DNA of 64,000 nt. Origin: Solimonas thermocellulolyticum (GTDB lineage Bacteria > Pseudomonadota > Gammaproteobacteria > Nevskiales > Nevskiaceae). This document shows, piece by piece, positions 30,542 to 39,098 of this stretch; position 1 is the first letter of the stretch; every line of letters begins with the position of its first letter. The notes beneath the pieces were generated by a model. The model saw nothing but the letters and a program-made list of their open reading frames with translations, ran no database searches and was not told where the DNA came from. Where the stretch lies: positions 62,001-126,000 of the forward strand of contig NZ_JBEPIJ010000009.1 of NCBI RefSeq assembly GCF_040327995.1, read 5' to 3'. The translations under genes were made by a program, and so were the position numbers.

Positions 30542-31066
30542 TCAGTTGGCCGATTGCAGGCGCGCGAGCACCTCATCGGTGATATCGAGCTCATCGGCCG
30601 CGTAGACTGGGTTTTCGATCACCATGGTCACACCCTTTTCCTTGGCCACCGCCTCGATCACGCCTTTGATCTTGGTCATCATCTCGGCGAAGAGCTGACG
30701 CTCACGGGTCTGACGCTCTTCTTGGAACTGACGGGTCTTGTACTCGAAGTCGATCTTGCGCGTGTTCAGGTCCTTTTCCTTGCGCGCCCGATCTGCGGAG
30801 CTCAGCAACTCGGCTTCGCGTTGGAACGCCTTGATGTCCTCGCCCAGCTTCTTGGCCTCGGCCTCCAGATCGTTGGCGCGCCGCTCAAACTCCTGCTTCA
30901 TCTTTTCCTGCCCCTGCTTGAACTGCGGCGACTGCTGCAGCAGCTCGTTGGAGCGGATCGAAGCGATCTTCAGCTCCTGCGCCAGTGCCGGCGTGGCGAC
31001 CCACGCGCAGGCGGCGACGGCGGTGGCAAAGAGTACGGTCTTGAGCATCGTCATGGTCTCTCTCAT
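30542..31066 (-). CDS. skp: Periplasmic chaperone OmpH/Skp
   Basis: A 174-residue exported chaperone that keeps unfolded outer-membrane proteins soluble on their way to the BAM complex. A signal peptide (LKTVLFATAVAACAWVATPALA) precedes QELKIASIRSNELLQ. Long helices follow, rich in charged residues (about 45-135), forming the tentacles of the trimer. The ATG at 31066 has AGGA seven bases upstream. Further ATGs lie at 31054 and 31048. The location bamA-skp-lpxD is conserved. Confidence 0.95.
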   Translation of the reverse strand: MRETMTMLKTVLFATAVAACAWVATPALAQELKIASIRSNELLQQSPQFKQGQEKMKQEFERRANDLEAEAKKLGEDIKAFQREAELLSSADRARKEKDLNTRKIDFEYKTRQFQEERQTRERQLFAEMMTKIKGVIEAVAKEKGVTMVIENPVYAADELDITDEVLARLQSAN

Positions 31067-31093
31067 CGATAGTCCTGAAGTCGGCGGCGCCGG

Positions 31094-33397
31094 TCAGAAG
31101 CCGGCGCCGAAGGTGATCTGGAAGCGATCGGTGCGGTCACCCACTTGCGCGTTCAGCGGGAACGCATAGCTCATTTCCAGCAGGCCAAGGAACGGGGTGA
31201 ACCAGGAAAACGCCAGTCCCGCTGACTGCCGCAGCTCGTTGAACTCGAAATCGCGCGGCTCGGCGAACACGTTGCCGATGTCGAAGAATCCATACAAACG
31301 TGTCGAGCGGCCGTCGCTCTCGATCGGCAGCGGGATGATCAGCTCGGACTGCAGCGTCGTGCGCAGCTTGCCGCCGAACGGATTGCCGAACGGGCTGTCG
31401 AGCGGACCGAGCGAACCGTCCCGATAGCCGCGCACCGTGCGCGGACCGCCGGCAAAGAAATTCTCGTAGGGCGGCACGTCGCTGCTGCGACCGTAGCCAT
31501 CGACGTAACCGACCGCGCTGTTGAACTGCATGACGAAATCGAACGGCAGTGGCAGGAACAGCTGTCCGCGGTAACTGGCGTTGAAATACTCGATGTCACT
31601 GCCCGGCACGGCGATGTCGATCGACAGCGCGTGCAGCGCGCCGCGTGTCGCGAAGAAGGTGCGGTTGCGCGAGTCGTAGCTGATGCCGGTGCGCGCCTGG
31701 TAAGTCGAAAAGCGCGTGCCGTTGCGCACGACGAACTCGAGCACCTCGTCCGAGGTGGTGCCGGCGAAAGTCTCCAGCGCGACCTCCTCGAAACCGAAAC
31801 CGGCGCGCAAGGCGACGAATTCCGATAGCGGAATGCCGTAGGTCAGGTTCGCGCCGACGATGTTGGAGTTGAACCCGGACGAAAAGCGGATCACCGACTC
31901 GGACTCGCGATAGAACAGCGAGATCGTCTGGCTGATGCCATCCTCGGTGAAGTACGGGTCGGTCCAACCCAGATTGATCGCGCGCGCGATCGTGTTGTTC
32001 TCGATCGACGCGTCGATGCGATTGCCGGTGCCGAGAAAGTTGGTGTGCGTGATCTGTCCGGTCACCAGAAAGCCGGCCGCACCCGAGTAACCCACGCCGA
32101 ATTGCACCGAACCGGGCGGGCGCTCCTTGACGCGGAATACGATGTCGACCAGATCGTCGCTGCCGGCCACCGGCTGCGTTTCGACCTCCGCCTCCTCGAT
32201 GTACGGCAGGCGCGCCAGACGCACGCGCGAGCGCTCGACCGCCGACTTGGAGAACGGCGCCGCTTCGAGCTGGCGCATTTCGCGACGCAGCGTCTCGTCG
32301 TTGGTGCCGACGTTGCCGACGAAGTTGATGCGCCGCACGTAGGCGCGCTTGCCCGGCTGGATGTAATAGTTGATACGGACCTCGCGCTTTTCCTCGTCGA
32401 TCTCTGGGATCGGATTGACCTCGGCGAAGGCATAGCCGATGTCCGATAGCGCCGCTTCGATGCGGTCGGCGGTATCGGTGGCCTGTTTGCGCGAGAAGAT
32501 GTCGCCCGCGCGCGTGGTCGTCAGGGCTTCGAGGAAGCTTTCGTTGAGGATGGTCTCGCCGGAGTAACGGCTGTCCTTGACCGTGTAGATCTCGCCTTCG
32601 TCGATGTTGACGGTGATGTAGATCGATTCCTTCTCCGGCGTCAGCGCGACCTGCACCGAGCGCACGTTGAACTTCAGGTAGCCGCGGTCCTGGTACCAGG
32701 CCTGGAGCTTCTCCAGATCGCCACCGAGCTTCTGCTTGGAGTAGCGGTCCGAGCGCTGGAACGGCATCCAGTTGGTGGCCTTGAGTTCGAACTGTTCGAG
32801 CAGCGTCTCGTCGTCGAAGGCGGTGTTGCCAATGATGTTGACGTCGGCGATCTTGGTGACCTTGCCCTCGGTCACGTCGATCTTGAGGCTGACGCGGTTG
32901 TTCGGCTCCTCGGTGACCTGAGTGTCGATCTCGACGTCGTAGTAGCCGTTGGCGTAGTACTGGCGGCGCAGCTCCTGCTCGACTTGATCGAGCAGGTCGC
33001 GGCGAAACAGCTCGCCCTCGGCCAGACCGAGGTTTTTCAACGATTCGTTGAGCTCATTGCCGCCGACCTTGTCGTTGCCGTCGATCTCGAAGCGCGTGAT
33101 CGCCGGGCGCTCCTGCACGCGGATCACCAGCACATCGCCGTCGCGCTCGAACTGGATGTCCTGGAACAAGCCGGAGCGATACAGCGCGCGAATCGCCTGC
33201 CGCGACGTGGACGGGTTGAGCTCGTCGCCGACGGCGAGCGGCAGATAGGTCAGCACCGTGCCGATTTCCAGGCGCTGGAGCCCCTCTGCACGGATGTCGC
33301 GAATCTGGAACGGCTGGAACGCGAACGCCTGCCCTGCCAAAGCCAGGGCGGCGACCGCGCAGGCCATCGCGGTCTTCGGATACTTGAGGGATCTCAC
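31094..33397 (-). CDS. bamA: Outer membrane protein assembly factor BamA
   Basis: A 767-residue outer-membrane protein, the core of the BAM beta-barrel insertion machine. A signal peptide ends at AFA near residue 27. Five POTRA domains cover about 28-420 (IRDIRAEGLQRLEIGTV opens the first). A 16-stranded barrel follows, with the conserved loop motif VRGYRDGSLGP (VRGF-type, tyrosine form) and a C-terminal aromatic residue (FGAGF). The start is GTG at 33397. It lies between rseP and skp as in other gammaproteobacteria. Confidence 0.98.
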   Translation of the reverse strand: MRSLKYPKTAMACAVAALALAGQAFAFQPFQIRDIRAEGLQRLEIGTVLTYLPLAVGDELNPSTSRQAIRALYRSGLFQDIQFERDGDVLVIRVQERPAITRFEIDGNDKVGGNELNESLKNLGLAEGELFRRDLLDQVEQELRRQYYANGYYDVEIDTQVTEEPNNRVSLKIDVTEGKVTKIADVNIIGNTAFDDETLLEQFELKATNWMPFQRSDRYSKQKLGGDLEKLQAWYQDRGYLKFNVRSVQVALTPEKESIYITVNIDEGEIYTVKDSRYSGETILNESFLEALTTTRAGDIFSRKQATDTADRIEAALSDIGYAFAEVNPIPEIDEEKREVRINYYIQPGKRAYVRRINFVGNVGTNDETLRREMRQLEAAPFSKSAVERSRVRLARLPYIEEAEVETQPVAGSDDLVDIVFRVKERPPGSVQFGVGYSGAAGFLVTGQITHTNFLGTGNRIDASIENNTIARAINLGWTDPYFTEDGISQTISLFYRESESVIRFSSGFNSNIVGANLTYGIPLSEFVALRAGFGFEEVALETFAGTTSDEVLEFVVRNGTRFSTYQARTGISYDSRNRTFFATRGALHALSIDIAVPGSDIEYFNASYRGQLFLPLPFDFVMQFNSAVGYVDGYGRSSDVPPYENFFAGGPRTVRGYRDGSLGPLDSPFGNPFGGKLRTTLQSELIIPLPIESDGRSTRLYGFFDIGNVFAEPRDFEFNELRQSAGLAFSWFTPFLGLLEMSYAFPLNAQVGDRTDRFQITFGAGF

Positions 33398-33443
33398 CGG
33401 GATGCGTGTCTGGTTGTTCGGTCGGTTCTAAAACTTGGCAAGC

Positions 33444-34799
33444 TCAATTGAACAGACGCACGACATCGTTGTAGAGCGCCAGTCCCATCAGCGCCACGAG
33501 CATGGTCAGCCCCACTCGCTGACCGGCCTCCTGCGCACGCTGCGACAGCGGCGAACCCTTGACCGCCTCGACCGCGTAGTACAGCAGATGCCCTCCATCC
33601 AGCACCGGCACCGGCAGCAGGTTCAACACGCCGAGGCTGACACTGACGATGGCCATGAAGCTGAGGAAGGACACCAGCCCGATCTGCGCCGAGTACCCGG
33701 CAACCTGCGCGATCTGGATCGGACCGCTGACGTTCTTCAGCGACACGTCGCCGGTCACCATCCGCCCCAGCATGCGTAAGGTCAGCCACGACATTCGCCA
33801 CGTCTGCGCGAGCGCCGCGGGCACCGCGTCGAGCGCGCCGAGCCGGCTCACGGCGCGCAAATCCTGCCACAACTCCGGTGGGTTCGCCACGGAAGCGCCG
33901 AAGCGGCCGATCACGCGTCCGTCCTCGGCATGACGCCCCACGATCAACGGCAGGCTCATCACCTCGCCATTGCGACGCAGCTCGATCTGCACCACCTCGC
34001 CCGGATGCTCGCGCAGCCAGCTCGCCCACTGCTGCCACGAAGCGATCGGCTCGCCGTCGCGCCGCAGCAGCTCGTCGCCGGGCAGAAAGCCGGCCGCGTG
34101 CGCGGCTTCCCCCGGGAACACCTCGGCGAGCACCGGCGGGATCGCCGGCTGGTACGGCGAAAGACCGATGTCGTGGAACAGATGTTCCGGGTCCATGCGC
34201 ACCGCGTCGAGCGAAAGCGGCGCCTCACGCTGCTCGCCGTGCGCCGTTCGCCAGCGCAGGATCGGGGTCTTGCGCTCGAGCGCGCGGTCGATCAGCGCAG
34301 TGCGTAGCTCGGTCCAGGTCGCGACCGGCTCGCCGGAAACCGCGAGCACTTCGTCGCCGCCTTGCAAGCCGAGCGCGGCGGCGACGCTGCCCGCCGGCGG
34401 CGTCGCAACGAGCGGGCGCATGCCCGGCGCACCGATCACGAACACCGCCCAGTACAGCACGGCCGCGAGTGCAAAGTTGAACAACGGCCCGGCGGCGACG
34501 ATGGCCATACGCCGCCAAACGCTGGCGTTGTTGAAGGCCAGGTGACGCTCGGCCGGCGCCACGTCCTGCTCGCGCTCGTCGAGCATCTTCACGTAACCGC
34601 CGAGCGGAATGAGCGAGATCGTCCATTCGACGCCTTCGCGATCGCGTCGCATCCACAGCGGCCGGCCGAAACCGATCGAAAAGCGCAGCACTTTGACGCC
34701 GCAACGACGCGCGACGAAGTAGTGACCGAACTCGTGAAACGCGACCAACACGCCGATGGCGACCACAAAACCGGCCACCGACCAGATCATCTCAGACAT
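33444..34799 (-). CDS. rseP: Site-2 membrane metalloprotease RseP
   Basis: A 451-residue inner-membrane zinc protease that in known systems cleaves RseA within the membrane to release sigma-E, and removes signal peptides. The zinc motif HEFGH is at 22-26, and a second ligand motif is VPVLDGGHLLYY near the C-terminus. Two periplasmic PDZ domains (about 125-290) and four transmembrane segments are visible. It overlaps the dxr stop by eight bases. A sigma-E promoter was not recognised nearby. Confidence 0.97.
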   Translation of the reverse strand: MSEMIWSVAGFVVAIGVLVAFHEFGHYFVARRCGVKVLRFSIGFGRPLWMRRDREGVEWTISLIPLGGYVKMLDEREQDVAPAERHLAFNNASVWRRMAIVAAGPLFNFALAAVLYWAVFVIGAPGMRPLVATPPAGSVAAALGLQGGDEVLAVSGEPVATWTELRTALIDRALERKTPILRWRTAHGEQREAPLSLDAVRMDPEHLFHDIGLSPYQPAIPPVLAEVFPGEAAHAAGFLPGDELLRRDGEPIASWQQWASWLREHPGEVVQIELRRNGEVMSLPLIVGRHAEDGRVIGRFGASVANPPELWQDLRAVSRLGALDAVPAALAQTWRMSWLTLRMLGRMVTGDVSLKNVSGPIQIAQVAGYSAQIGLVSFLSFMAIVSVSLGVLNLLPVPVLDGGHLLYYAVEAVKGSPLSQRAQEAGQRVGLTMLVALMGLALYNDVVRLFN

Positions 34800-35973
34800 C
34801 GATCAGCTCCCGGGCGCGCGCACGCGCCCACGCGTCGACTGCGAGTATCGACGCCAGATCCTCGTCTGCCGTCGCCACCTGATGCACCGCCGCCTGCAGG
34901 GTTCTCTCGATCACGGACACGATTCCGGTAAAGGGCAAGGCCCCGTTCAGGAAAGCTTCGACCGCGATCTCGTTGGCCGCGTTCAATACGTTGGGCATCG
35001 CACCGCCGGCACGCAGCGCCGCGCGCGCGAGGTTCAGGCACGGGAAGCGCTGCGCATCCGGCGGCTCGAACTGCAGGCTGCCGAGACGGCCGAGATCGAG
35101 CCCACGCACGCCCGACTCCCAGCGCTCGGGCCAGGCCAGCGCATGCGCGATCGGCACGCGCATGTCCGACTCGCCGAGCTGCGCCAGCATCGAGCCGTCG
35201 TCGTACTCGACCAGCGAATGCACCGTGCTCTGCGGATGGATCACCACGTCGAGCCGCGCGTCCGGCAGCGCATAGAGCACCGAAGCCTCGATCAGCTCCA
35301 GGCCCTTGTTCATCATCGTCGCCGAATCGACTGAAATCTTCGCACCCATGACCCAATTGGGATGACGCACCGCCTGCTGCGGCGTGACGCGCGCCAGTTC
35401 CGTCAGCGGCGTCTGCCGGAACGGTCCGCCGGAGGCGGTCAGGATCAGCCGGCGCACGCCGGCCGGCGCCTGTCCGCAGCGGCTGCCCGGCGGCAGACAC
35501 TGGAAGATCGCGTTGTGCTCGGAGTCGATCGGGATCAGCGTCGCACCGCTGCGGCGCGCCTCGGCCAGCAGCAGCGCGCCGGCCATCACCAGCGGTTCCT
35601 TGTTGGCGATCAGCACGCGCTTGCCGGCACGCACGGCGGCCAACGTCGGCAAAAGGCCGGCGGCGCCGACGATGCCCGCCATCACCTGATCGACCTGTGC
35701 CTGCGCGGCGAGCGCGGCGAGTGCATCGGCACCGGCGTCGACTTGCGTGTCCACACCGGCGGCGCGCAAACGCCGCTCGAGCGCCGCGGCCGCGGCGGCA
35801 TCGGCGAGCACCGCGTATCGCGGCCGGAACTCGACGCATTGCGCGTACAGGGTCTCGACATCGCGATGTGCGCCTAGGCCGAAGACCTCCAGCCGCTGCG
35901 CGTTGCGACGGACCACGTCCAGGGTGTTGCGGCCGATGGTGCCGGTCGCCCCCAGAATCACCAGACGCTGCAT
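34792..35973 (-). CDS. dxr: 1-deoxy-D-xylulose 5-phosphate reductoisomerase
   Basis: A 393-residue NADPH-dependent MEP-pathway enzyme. The Rossmann motif LGATGTIGRNTLDVV is N-terminal. Metal and substrate residues lie in PIDSEHNAIFQCL, the TASGGPFRQTPL loop and NPPNWVMG-type MGAKISVDSATMMNKGLE. The ATG at 35973 overlaps the cdsA stop (ATGA); a GTG one codon upstream is possible. It sits with uppS and cdsA, all isoprenoid or lipid functions. Confidence 0.97.
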   Translation of the reverse strand: MQRLVILGATGTIGRNTLDVVRRNAQRLEVFGLGAHRDVETLYAQCVEFRPRYAVLADAAAAAALERRLRAAGVDTQVDAGADALAALAAQAQVDQVMAGIVGAAGLLPTLAAVRAGKRVLIANKEPLVMAGALLLAEARRSGATLIPIDSEHNAIFQCLPPGSRCGQAPAGVRRLILTASGGPFRQTPLTELARVTPQQAVRHPNWVMGAKISVDSATMMNKGLELIEASVLYALPDARLDVVIHPQSTVHSLVEYDDGSMLAQLGESDMRVPIAHALAWPERWESGVRGLDLGRLGSLQFEPPDAQRFPCLNLARAALRAGGAMPNVLNAANEIAVEAFLNGALPFTGIVSVIERTLQAAVHQVATADEDLASILAVDAWARARARELIDV

Positions 35974-36794
35974 CACAGGCCCGTGAGCTGCAAGCCGAGC
36001 ACCATCAGCGGCGCCGCCGCGAGGATGCTGTCGACGCGGTCGAGCAGACCGCCATGCCCGGGAAGGATGTTGCCGCTGTCCTTGATGCCGCCCAGGCGCT
36101 TGAACATCGACTCGACCAGATCGCCGACGATGCTGGCGAGCGCCACCAGCAGCGACAGCGCCAGCAGCCAGCCGAGCTCACTGCCGGCGACGCCAAAGGC
36201 GTAGACACCGCCGGTCAGCGCCCATGCGGCACACAACAAAAGGCCGCCGATCGCGCCTTCGACGGTCTTTCCCGGCGAGATCATCGGCGCCAGCTTGCGC
36301 CGGCCGAAGTTGCGCCCGGCCAGAAACGCGCCGGTGTCGGCCGCAAACACCAAAAACAGCAGGTACAGCAGCTTGAGCGCGCCGTCCGGCTGGGCGTGCA
36401 GCCAGGCTAGGGACAGGATGGTCGAAGCCACCAGCAGCAGGCCGAGCAGCCCCATCAGCGGTGGTGCGATCGGATGGCGCTGCAGATTGCCGGGAAAGCC
36501 GCGGAACAGCAGCGGCACCAGCAGCCACCATAGGGCGACCGGCAAAAGTAGCCAGGCGAGCCAGGCATCCCGCAGTGGCGTGAACCATGCCAGCCCCAGG
36601 ATCACCCCGGTGAGTGCCGCATAGCCACGGCGCGCCCACGGCGCCGGCAAATGCATCAGTCCGCCCCATTCCCAGGCGATCACCGTGCCAGTGAGCGCGA
36701 ACACGACGAACACCACCGGCGTCGGCGCGAACCAGACCAGCGCCAGCAGCGCCGGCAGCAAGACCATCGCGGTGGCCAGACGCTGAATCAGCAT
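35973..36794 (-). CDS. cdsA: Phosphatidate cytidylyltransferase
   Basis: A 273-residue inner-membrane enzyme making CDP-diacylglycerol. About eight hydrophobic helices are visible. The family signature is present near the C-terminal third: ADTGAFLAGRNFGRRKLAPMISPGKTVEG. The start ATG 36794 opens MLIQRLATAMVLLP. A longer frame upstream reads through the heptamer array of 36804-36895 and is not credible, because its residues (WKLRTGHWKRR) are just that repeat translated. Confidence 0.95.
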   Translation of the reverse strand: MLIQRLATAMVLLPALLALVWFAPTPVVFVVFALTGTVIAWEWGGLMHLPAPWARRGYAALTGVILGLAWFTPLRDAWLAWLLLPVALWWLLVPLLFRGFPGNLQRHPIAPPLMGLLGLLLVASTILSLAWLHAQPDGALKLLYLLFLVFAADTGAFLAGRNFGRRKLAPMISPGKTVEGAIGGLLLCAAWALTGGVYAFGVAGSELGWLLALSLLVALASIVGDLVESMFKRLGGIKDSGNILPGHGGLLDRVDSILAAAPLMVLGLQLTGL

Positions 36795-36900
36795 GAACCG
36801 CCGTTTCCAGTGTCCAGTGCGCAGTTTCCAGACAACAGCGAAACAGCGACCTTGGCCGCCTTCACCGGAAACCGGAAACCACCGGCTGGAAACTGCTTCA
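36795..36900. repeat. Degenerate heptamer array with inverted halves between uppS and cdsA
   Basis: Five consecutive heptamers run from 36804 to 36838 in exact 7-base phase: TTTCCAG, TGTCCAG, TGCGCAG, TTTCCAG, ACAACAG. On the other side, 36865-36892 reads CCGGAAA, CCGGAAA, CCACCGG, CTGGAAA, the complementary family. As a result an 11-bp perfect inverted repeat (GCAGTTTCCAG 36821-36831; CTGGAAACTGC 36886-36896) encloses 54 bases. Neighbouring genes in this operon otherwise overlap or nearly touch, so the block looks inserted. Confidence 0.7.
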
Positions 36901-37620
36901 TCACGCCGCTTCCGGCACGCGGCCGAAGCGGCGCTGCCGCCCGGCATACCAGCGCAGCGCCTCGGCAAAGGCGTCGTCGTCGAAGTCCGGCCACAGAATC
37001 GGCGAGAAATACAACTCGGTGTACGCGAGCTGCCACAGCAGGAAGTTGCTGATCCGGCTCTCCCCCCCGGTGCGGATCAGCAAGTCGGGTGGCGGTGTGC
37101 CCTCGGTCGCGAGTGCGGCTTCGAGTCGCTCCGCGGTGATCTCGACACCGCGCTCGGCCAGCCGCCGGGCGGCCTGCACGATGTCCCACTGACCGCCGTA
37201 CCCGACGGCCACGAGCAAGTGCATCCCGTCGTTGTCACGAGTCAGGTCCTGCGCTCGCTGCATCTCGGCGCGCAGGTCCGGCGCGAAATCGCCGTGCTCG
37301 CCGATGAAGCGCACGCGGATGTTGTTCTTGTGCAGCGAATTCATCTCTCGCGACAGCGTGCTGACGAACAACTGCATCAGCAGGCTGACCTCGGTCTGCG
37401 GGCGCTTCCAGTTCTCCTGCGAGAACGCGAACAGCGTCAGCACCTCGACGCCGGCGCGCCCGGCGGCGCGCACGATTCTGCGTGCCGCGCGCAGACCGGC
37501 ACGATGGCCCACGGTGCGCGCGCGGCCGCGCGCCTGCGCCCAGCGGCCGTTGCCGTCCATGATGACGGCGACGTGGCGCGGCACCTCGGGATCGCGCGGG
37601 CTCGGAGGCTGCTGGGACAT
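36901..37620 (-). CDS. uppS: Undecaprenyl diphosphate synthase (cis-prenyltransferase)
   Basis: A 239-residue enzyme making the C55 lipid carrier for peptidoglycan and O-antigen. The signature HVAVIMDGNGRWAQARG lies near the N-terminus, followed by TLFAFSQENWKRP, GYGGQWDIV and the C-terminal LIRTGGESRISNFLLWQLAYTEL. The ATG at 37620 gives a normal length. A GTG at 37641 would overlap the frr stop as GTGA and add seven residues. The following intergenic heptamer array separates it from cdsA. Confidence 0.96.
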   Translation of the reverse strand: MSQQPPSPRDPEVPRHVAVIMDGNGRWAQARGRARTVGHRAGLRAARRIVRAAGRAGVEVLTLFAFSQENWKRPQTEVSLLMQLFVSTLSREMNSLHKNNIRVRFIGEHGDFAPDLRAEMQRAQDLTRDNDGMHLLVAVGYGGQWDIVQAARRLAERGVEITAERLEAALATEGTPPPDLLIRTGGESRISNFLLWQLAYTELYFSPILWPDFDDDAFAEALRWYAGRQRRFGRVPEAA

Positions 37621-37637
37621 GGACGTACAGCCGCTGC

Positions 37638-38201
37638 TCACATCGACAGCAGCTCTTTCTCCTTGGCCCCAGCCACCTCGTCGACCTTGGCGACGAACTG
37701 ATCGGTGAGCTTCTGGATCTCGGCCTCGGCGCGCTTGACGTCGTCGGCGCTGATCTGTTTGGCCTTTTCCAGGTCTTTGATCGCCTGGTTGGCGTCGCGG
37801 CGCACGTTGCGGATCGCCACTTTGGCGCTCTCGGCCTCGCTGCGCACCACCTTGGTCAGGTCACGGCGCCGCTCCTCGGTCAGCGGCGGCATGACGATGC
37901 GGATCGTGGTGCCGGCGGTGTTCGGCGTCAGTCCAAGGTCAGAGGTCAGGATCGCCTTCTCGATCGCGCCGACCAGGCTCTTCTCCCAGGGCGTGATCGA
38001 GATCGTGCGTGCGTCCTCGACCGTGACCGAGGCCGCCTGAGAAATCGGCACTTCCGAACCGTAATACTCGACGCGCACATGGTCTAGCAATGCGGCATTG
38101 GCGCGTCCGGTGCGCAGCTTCATCAGCTCGGACTTGAGCGTGTCGACACTCTTTTGCATGCGCTTGGTGGCGTCGTTCTTGATACTGTTCACGTCGCTCA
38201 T
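37638..38201 (-). CDS. frr: Ribosome recycling factor
   Basis: A 187-residue factor that, with EF-G, splits the post-termination ribosome. Long helices include KRMQKSVDTLKSELMKLRTGRANAALLD, and the hinge/domain II has YYGSEVPISQAASVTVEDARTISITPWEK. PPLTEERRRDLTKVV and the C-terminal helix follow. The start ATG 38201 (MSDVNSIKNDA) is preferred; codons upstream are not conserved in the family. pyrH lies 60 bases upstream, the standard order. Confidence 0.97.
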   Translation of the reverse strand: MSDVNSIKNDATKRMQKSVDTLKSELMKLRTGRANAALLDHVRVEYYGSEVPISQAASVTVEDARTISITPWEKSLVGAIEKAILTSDLGLTPNTAGTTIRIVMPPLTEERRRDLTKVVRSEAESAKVAIRNVRRDANQAIKDLEKAKQISADDVKRAEAEIQKLTDQFVAKVDEVAGAKEKELLSM

Positions 38202-38261
38202 GTCTGGACTCTCGCTGGTTCTCGAAGGCGCGACCACAGATGGCCGCGTCGGTGACAGACT

Positions 38262-38984
38262 TCAACTACGTACGTGTGTGCCGATGGTCGCATCCCCGCA
38301 GACGATCGCCTGCAGCGCCTTCGGCCGCTCCATGTCGTAGACGCACAGGTGCACGCCGTGATCGCGGCACAGCACCATCGCCGTCTGGTCCATCACGCCC
38401 AGGCGCCTGGACAAAGCCTCGTCGTACGTGAGTTGCTCGTATTTGCGGGCGTCGGCGTGCTTCTTGGGGTCGGCGGTGTAGATGCCGTCGACCTTGGTCG
38501 CCTTGAGCATCAGGTCGGCGTTGATCTCGATCGCGCGCAACGCCGCCGCCGAGTCGGTGGTGAAGAACGGATTGCCGGTACCGGCCGAGAAGATCACGAC
38601 ACGCCCCTTCTCCAGATGCCGCACCGCCTTGCGGCGGATATAGTCCTCGCAGACCTCGTTGATGCGCAGCGCGGACTGTACCCGGACGGGCACCCCGACC
38701 CGCTCGATCGCGTCCTGCAGCGCCAGCGCGTTGATCACCGTCGCCAACATACCCATGTGATCGCCGGTGACCCGGTCCATACCGGCGTGCGCCAGACCCT
38801 CACCGCGAAAGATGTTGCCGCCGCCGACGACCAGCGCCACCTGCACGCCGGATTCGACCACACCCTTGATCTCGTGCGCGAGAAAGCCCATGACGTCCGG
38901 CGAGATGCCGAAGGCGAGCGGCCCCATCAGCGCCTCGCCCGAGAGCTTGAGCAGGATTCTCTGGAATACGGGCTTGCCGCTCAT
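38262..38984 (-). CDS. pyrH: UMP kinase
   Basis: A 240-residue bacterial UMP kinase of the amino-acid-kinase fold. RILLKLSGEALMG opens the protein; VVGGGNIFRG and the GTGNPFFTTDSAAALRA loop bind substrates. ATKVDGIYTADPKKH is diagnostic. The start ATG 38984 (MSGKPVFQ) was chosen because the 27 codons upstream cover the tsf terminator region and are not protein-like. It follows tsf after a hairpin that may reduce read-through. Confidence 0.97.
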   Translation of the reverse strand: MSGKPVFQRILLKLSGEALMGPLAFGISPDVMGFLAHEIKGVVESGVQVALVVGGGNIFRGEGLAHAGMDRVTGDHMGMLATVINALALQDAIERVGVPVRVQSALRINEVCEDYIRRKAVRHLEKGRVVIFSAGTGNPFFTTDSAAALRAIEINADLMLKATKVDGIYTADPKKHADARKYEQLTYDEALSRRLGVMDQTAMVLCRDHGVHLCVYDMERPKALQAIVCGDATIGTHVRS

Positions 38985-39041
38985 GGGGACTGGATGGTCT
39001 TTCGCCGTTTGGGTCTTGGATACGAGCTTGTCATACAAGAA

Positions 39042-39060
39042 GGCCCCGTGAACCGGGGCC
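39042..39060 (-). terminator. Hairpin between tsf and pyrH
   Basis: GGCCCCG (39042-39048) and CGGGGCC (39054-39060) form a 7-bp GC stem with a 5-base loop. On the minus strand it is followed by TTCTT, a weak U tract. It lies in the 114-base gap after tsf and before pyrH. It may act as a partial terminator that lowers pyrH-frr expression relative to rpsB-tsf. Confidence 0.55.
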
Positions 39061-39098
39061 CTCACCTCGTCCGCCGCAATGGTAGCGCGGAACGCGCC

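Noticed and set aside
33398..33443. A sigma-E promoter between rseP and bamA.
   Set aside because: No GGAACTT-like -35 with a TCTGA-like -10 at the right distance was found in the short gap.
36795..36968. An extended N-terminus for CdsA upstream of ATG 36794.
   Set aside because: The added residues are a translation of the heptamer array plus the uppS 3' end and have no conserved or signal character.
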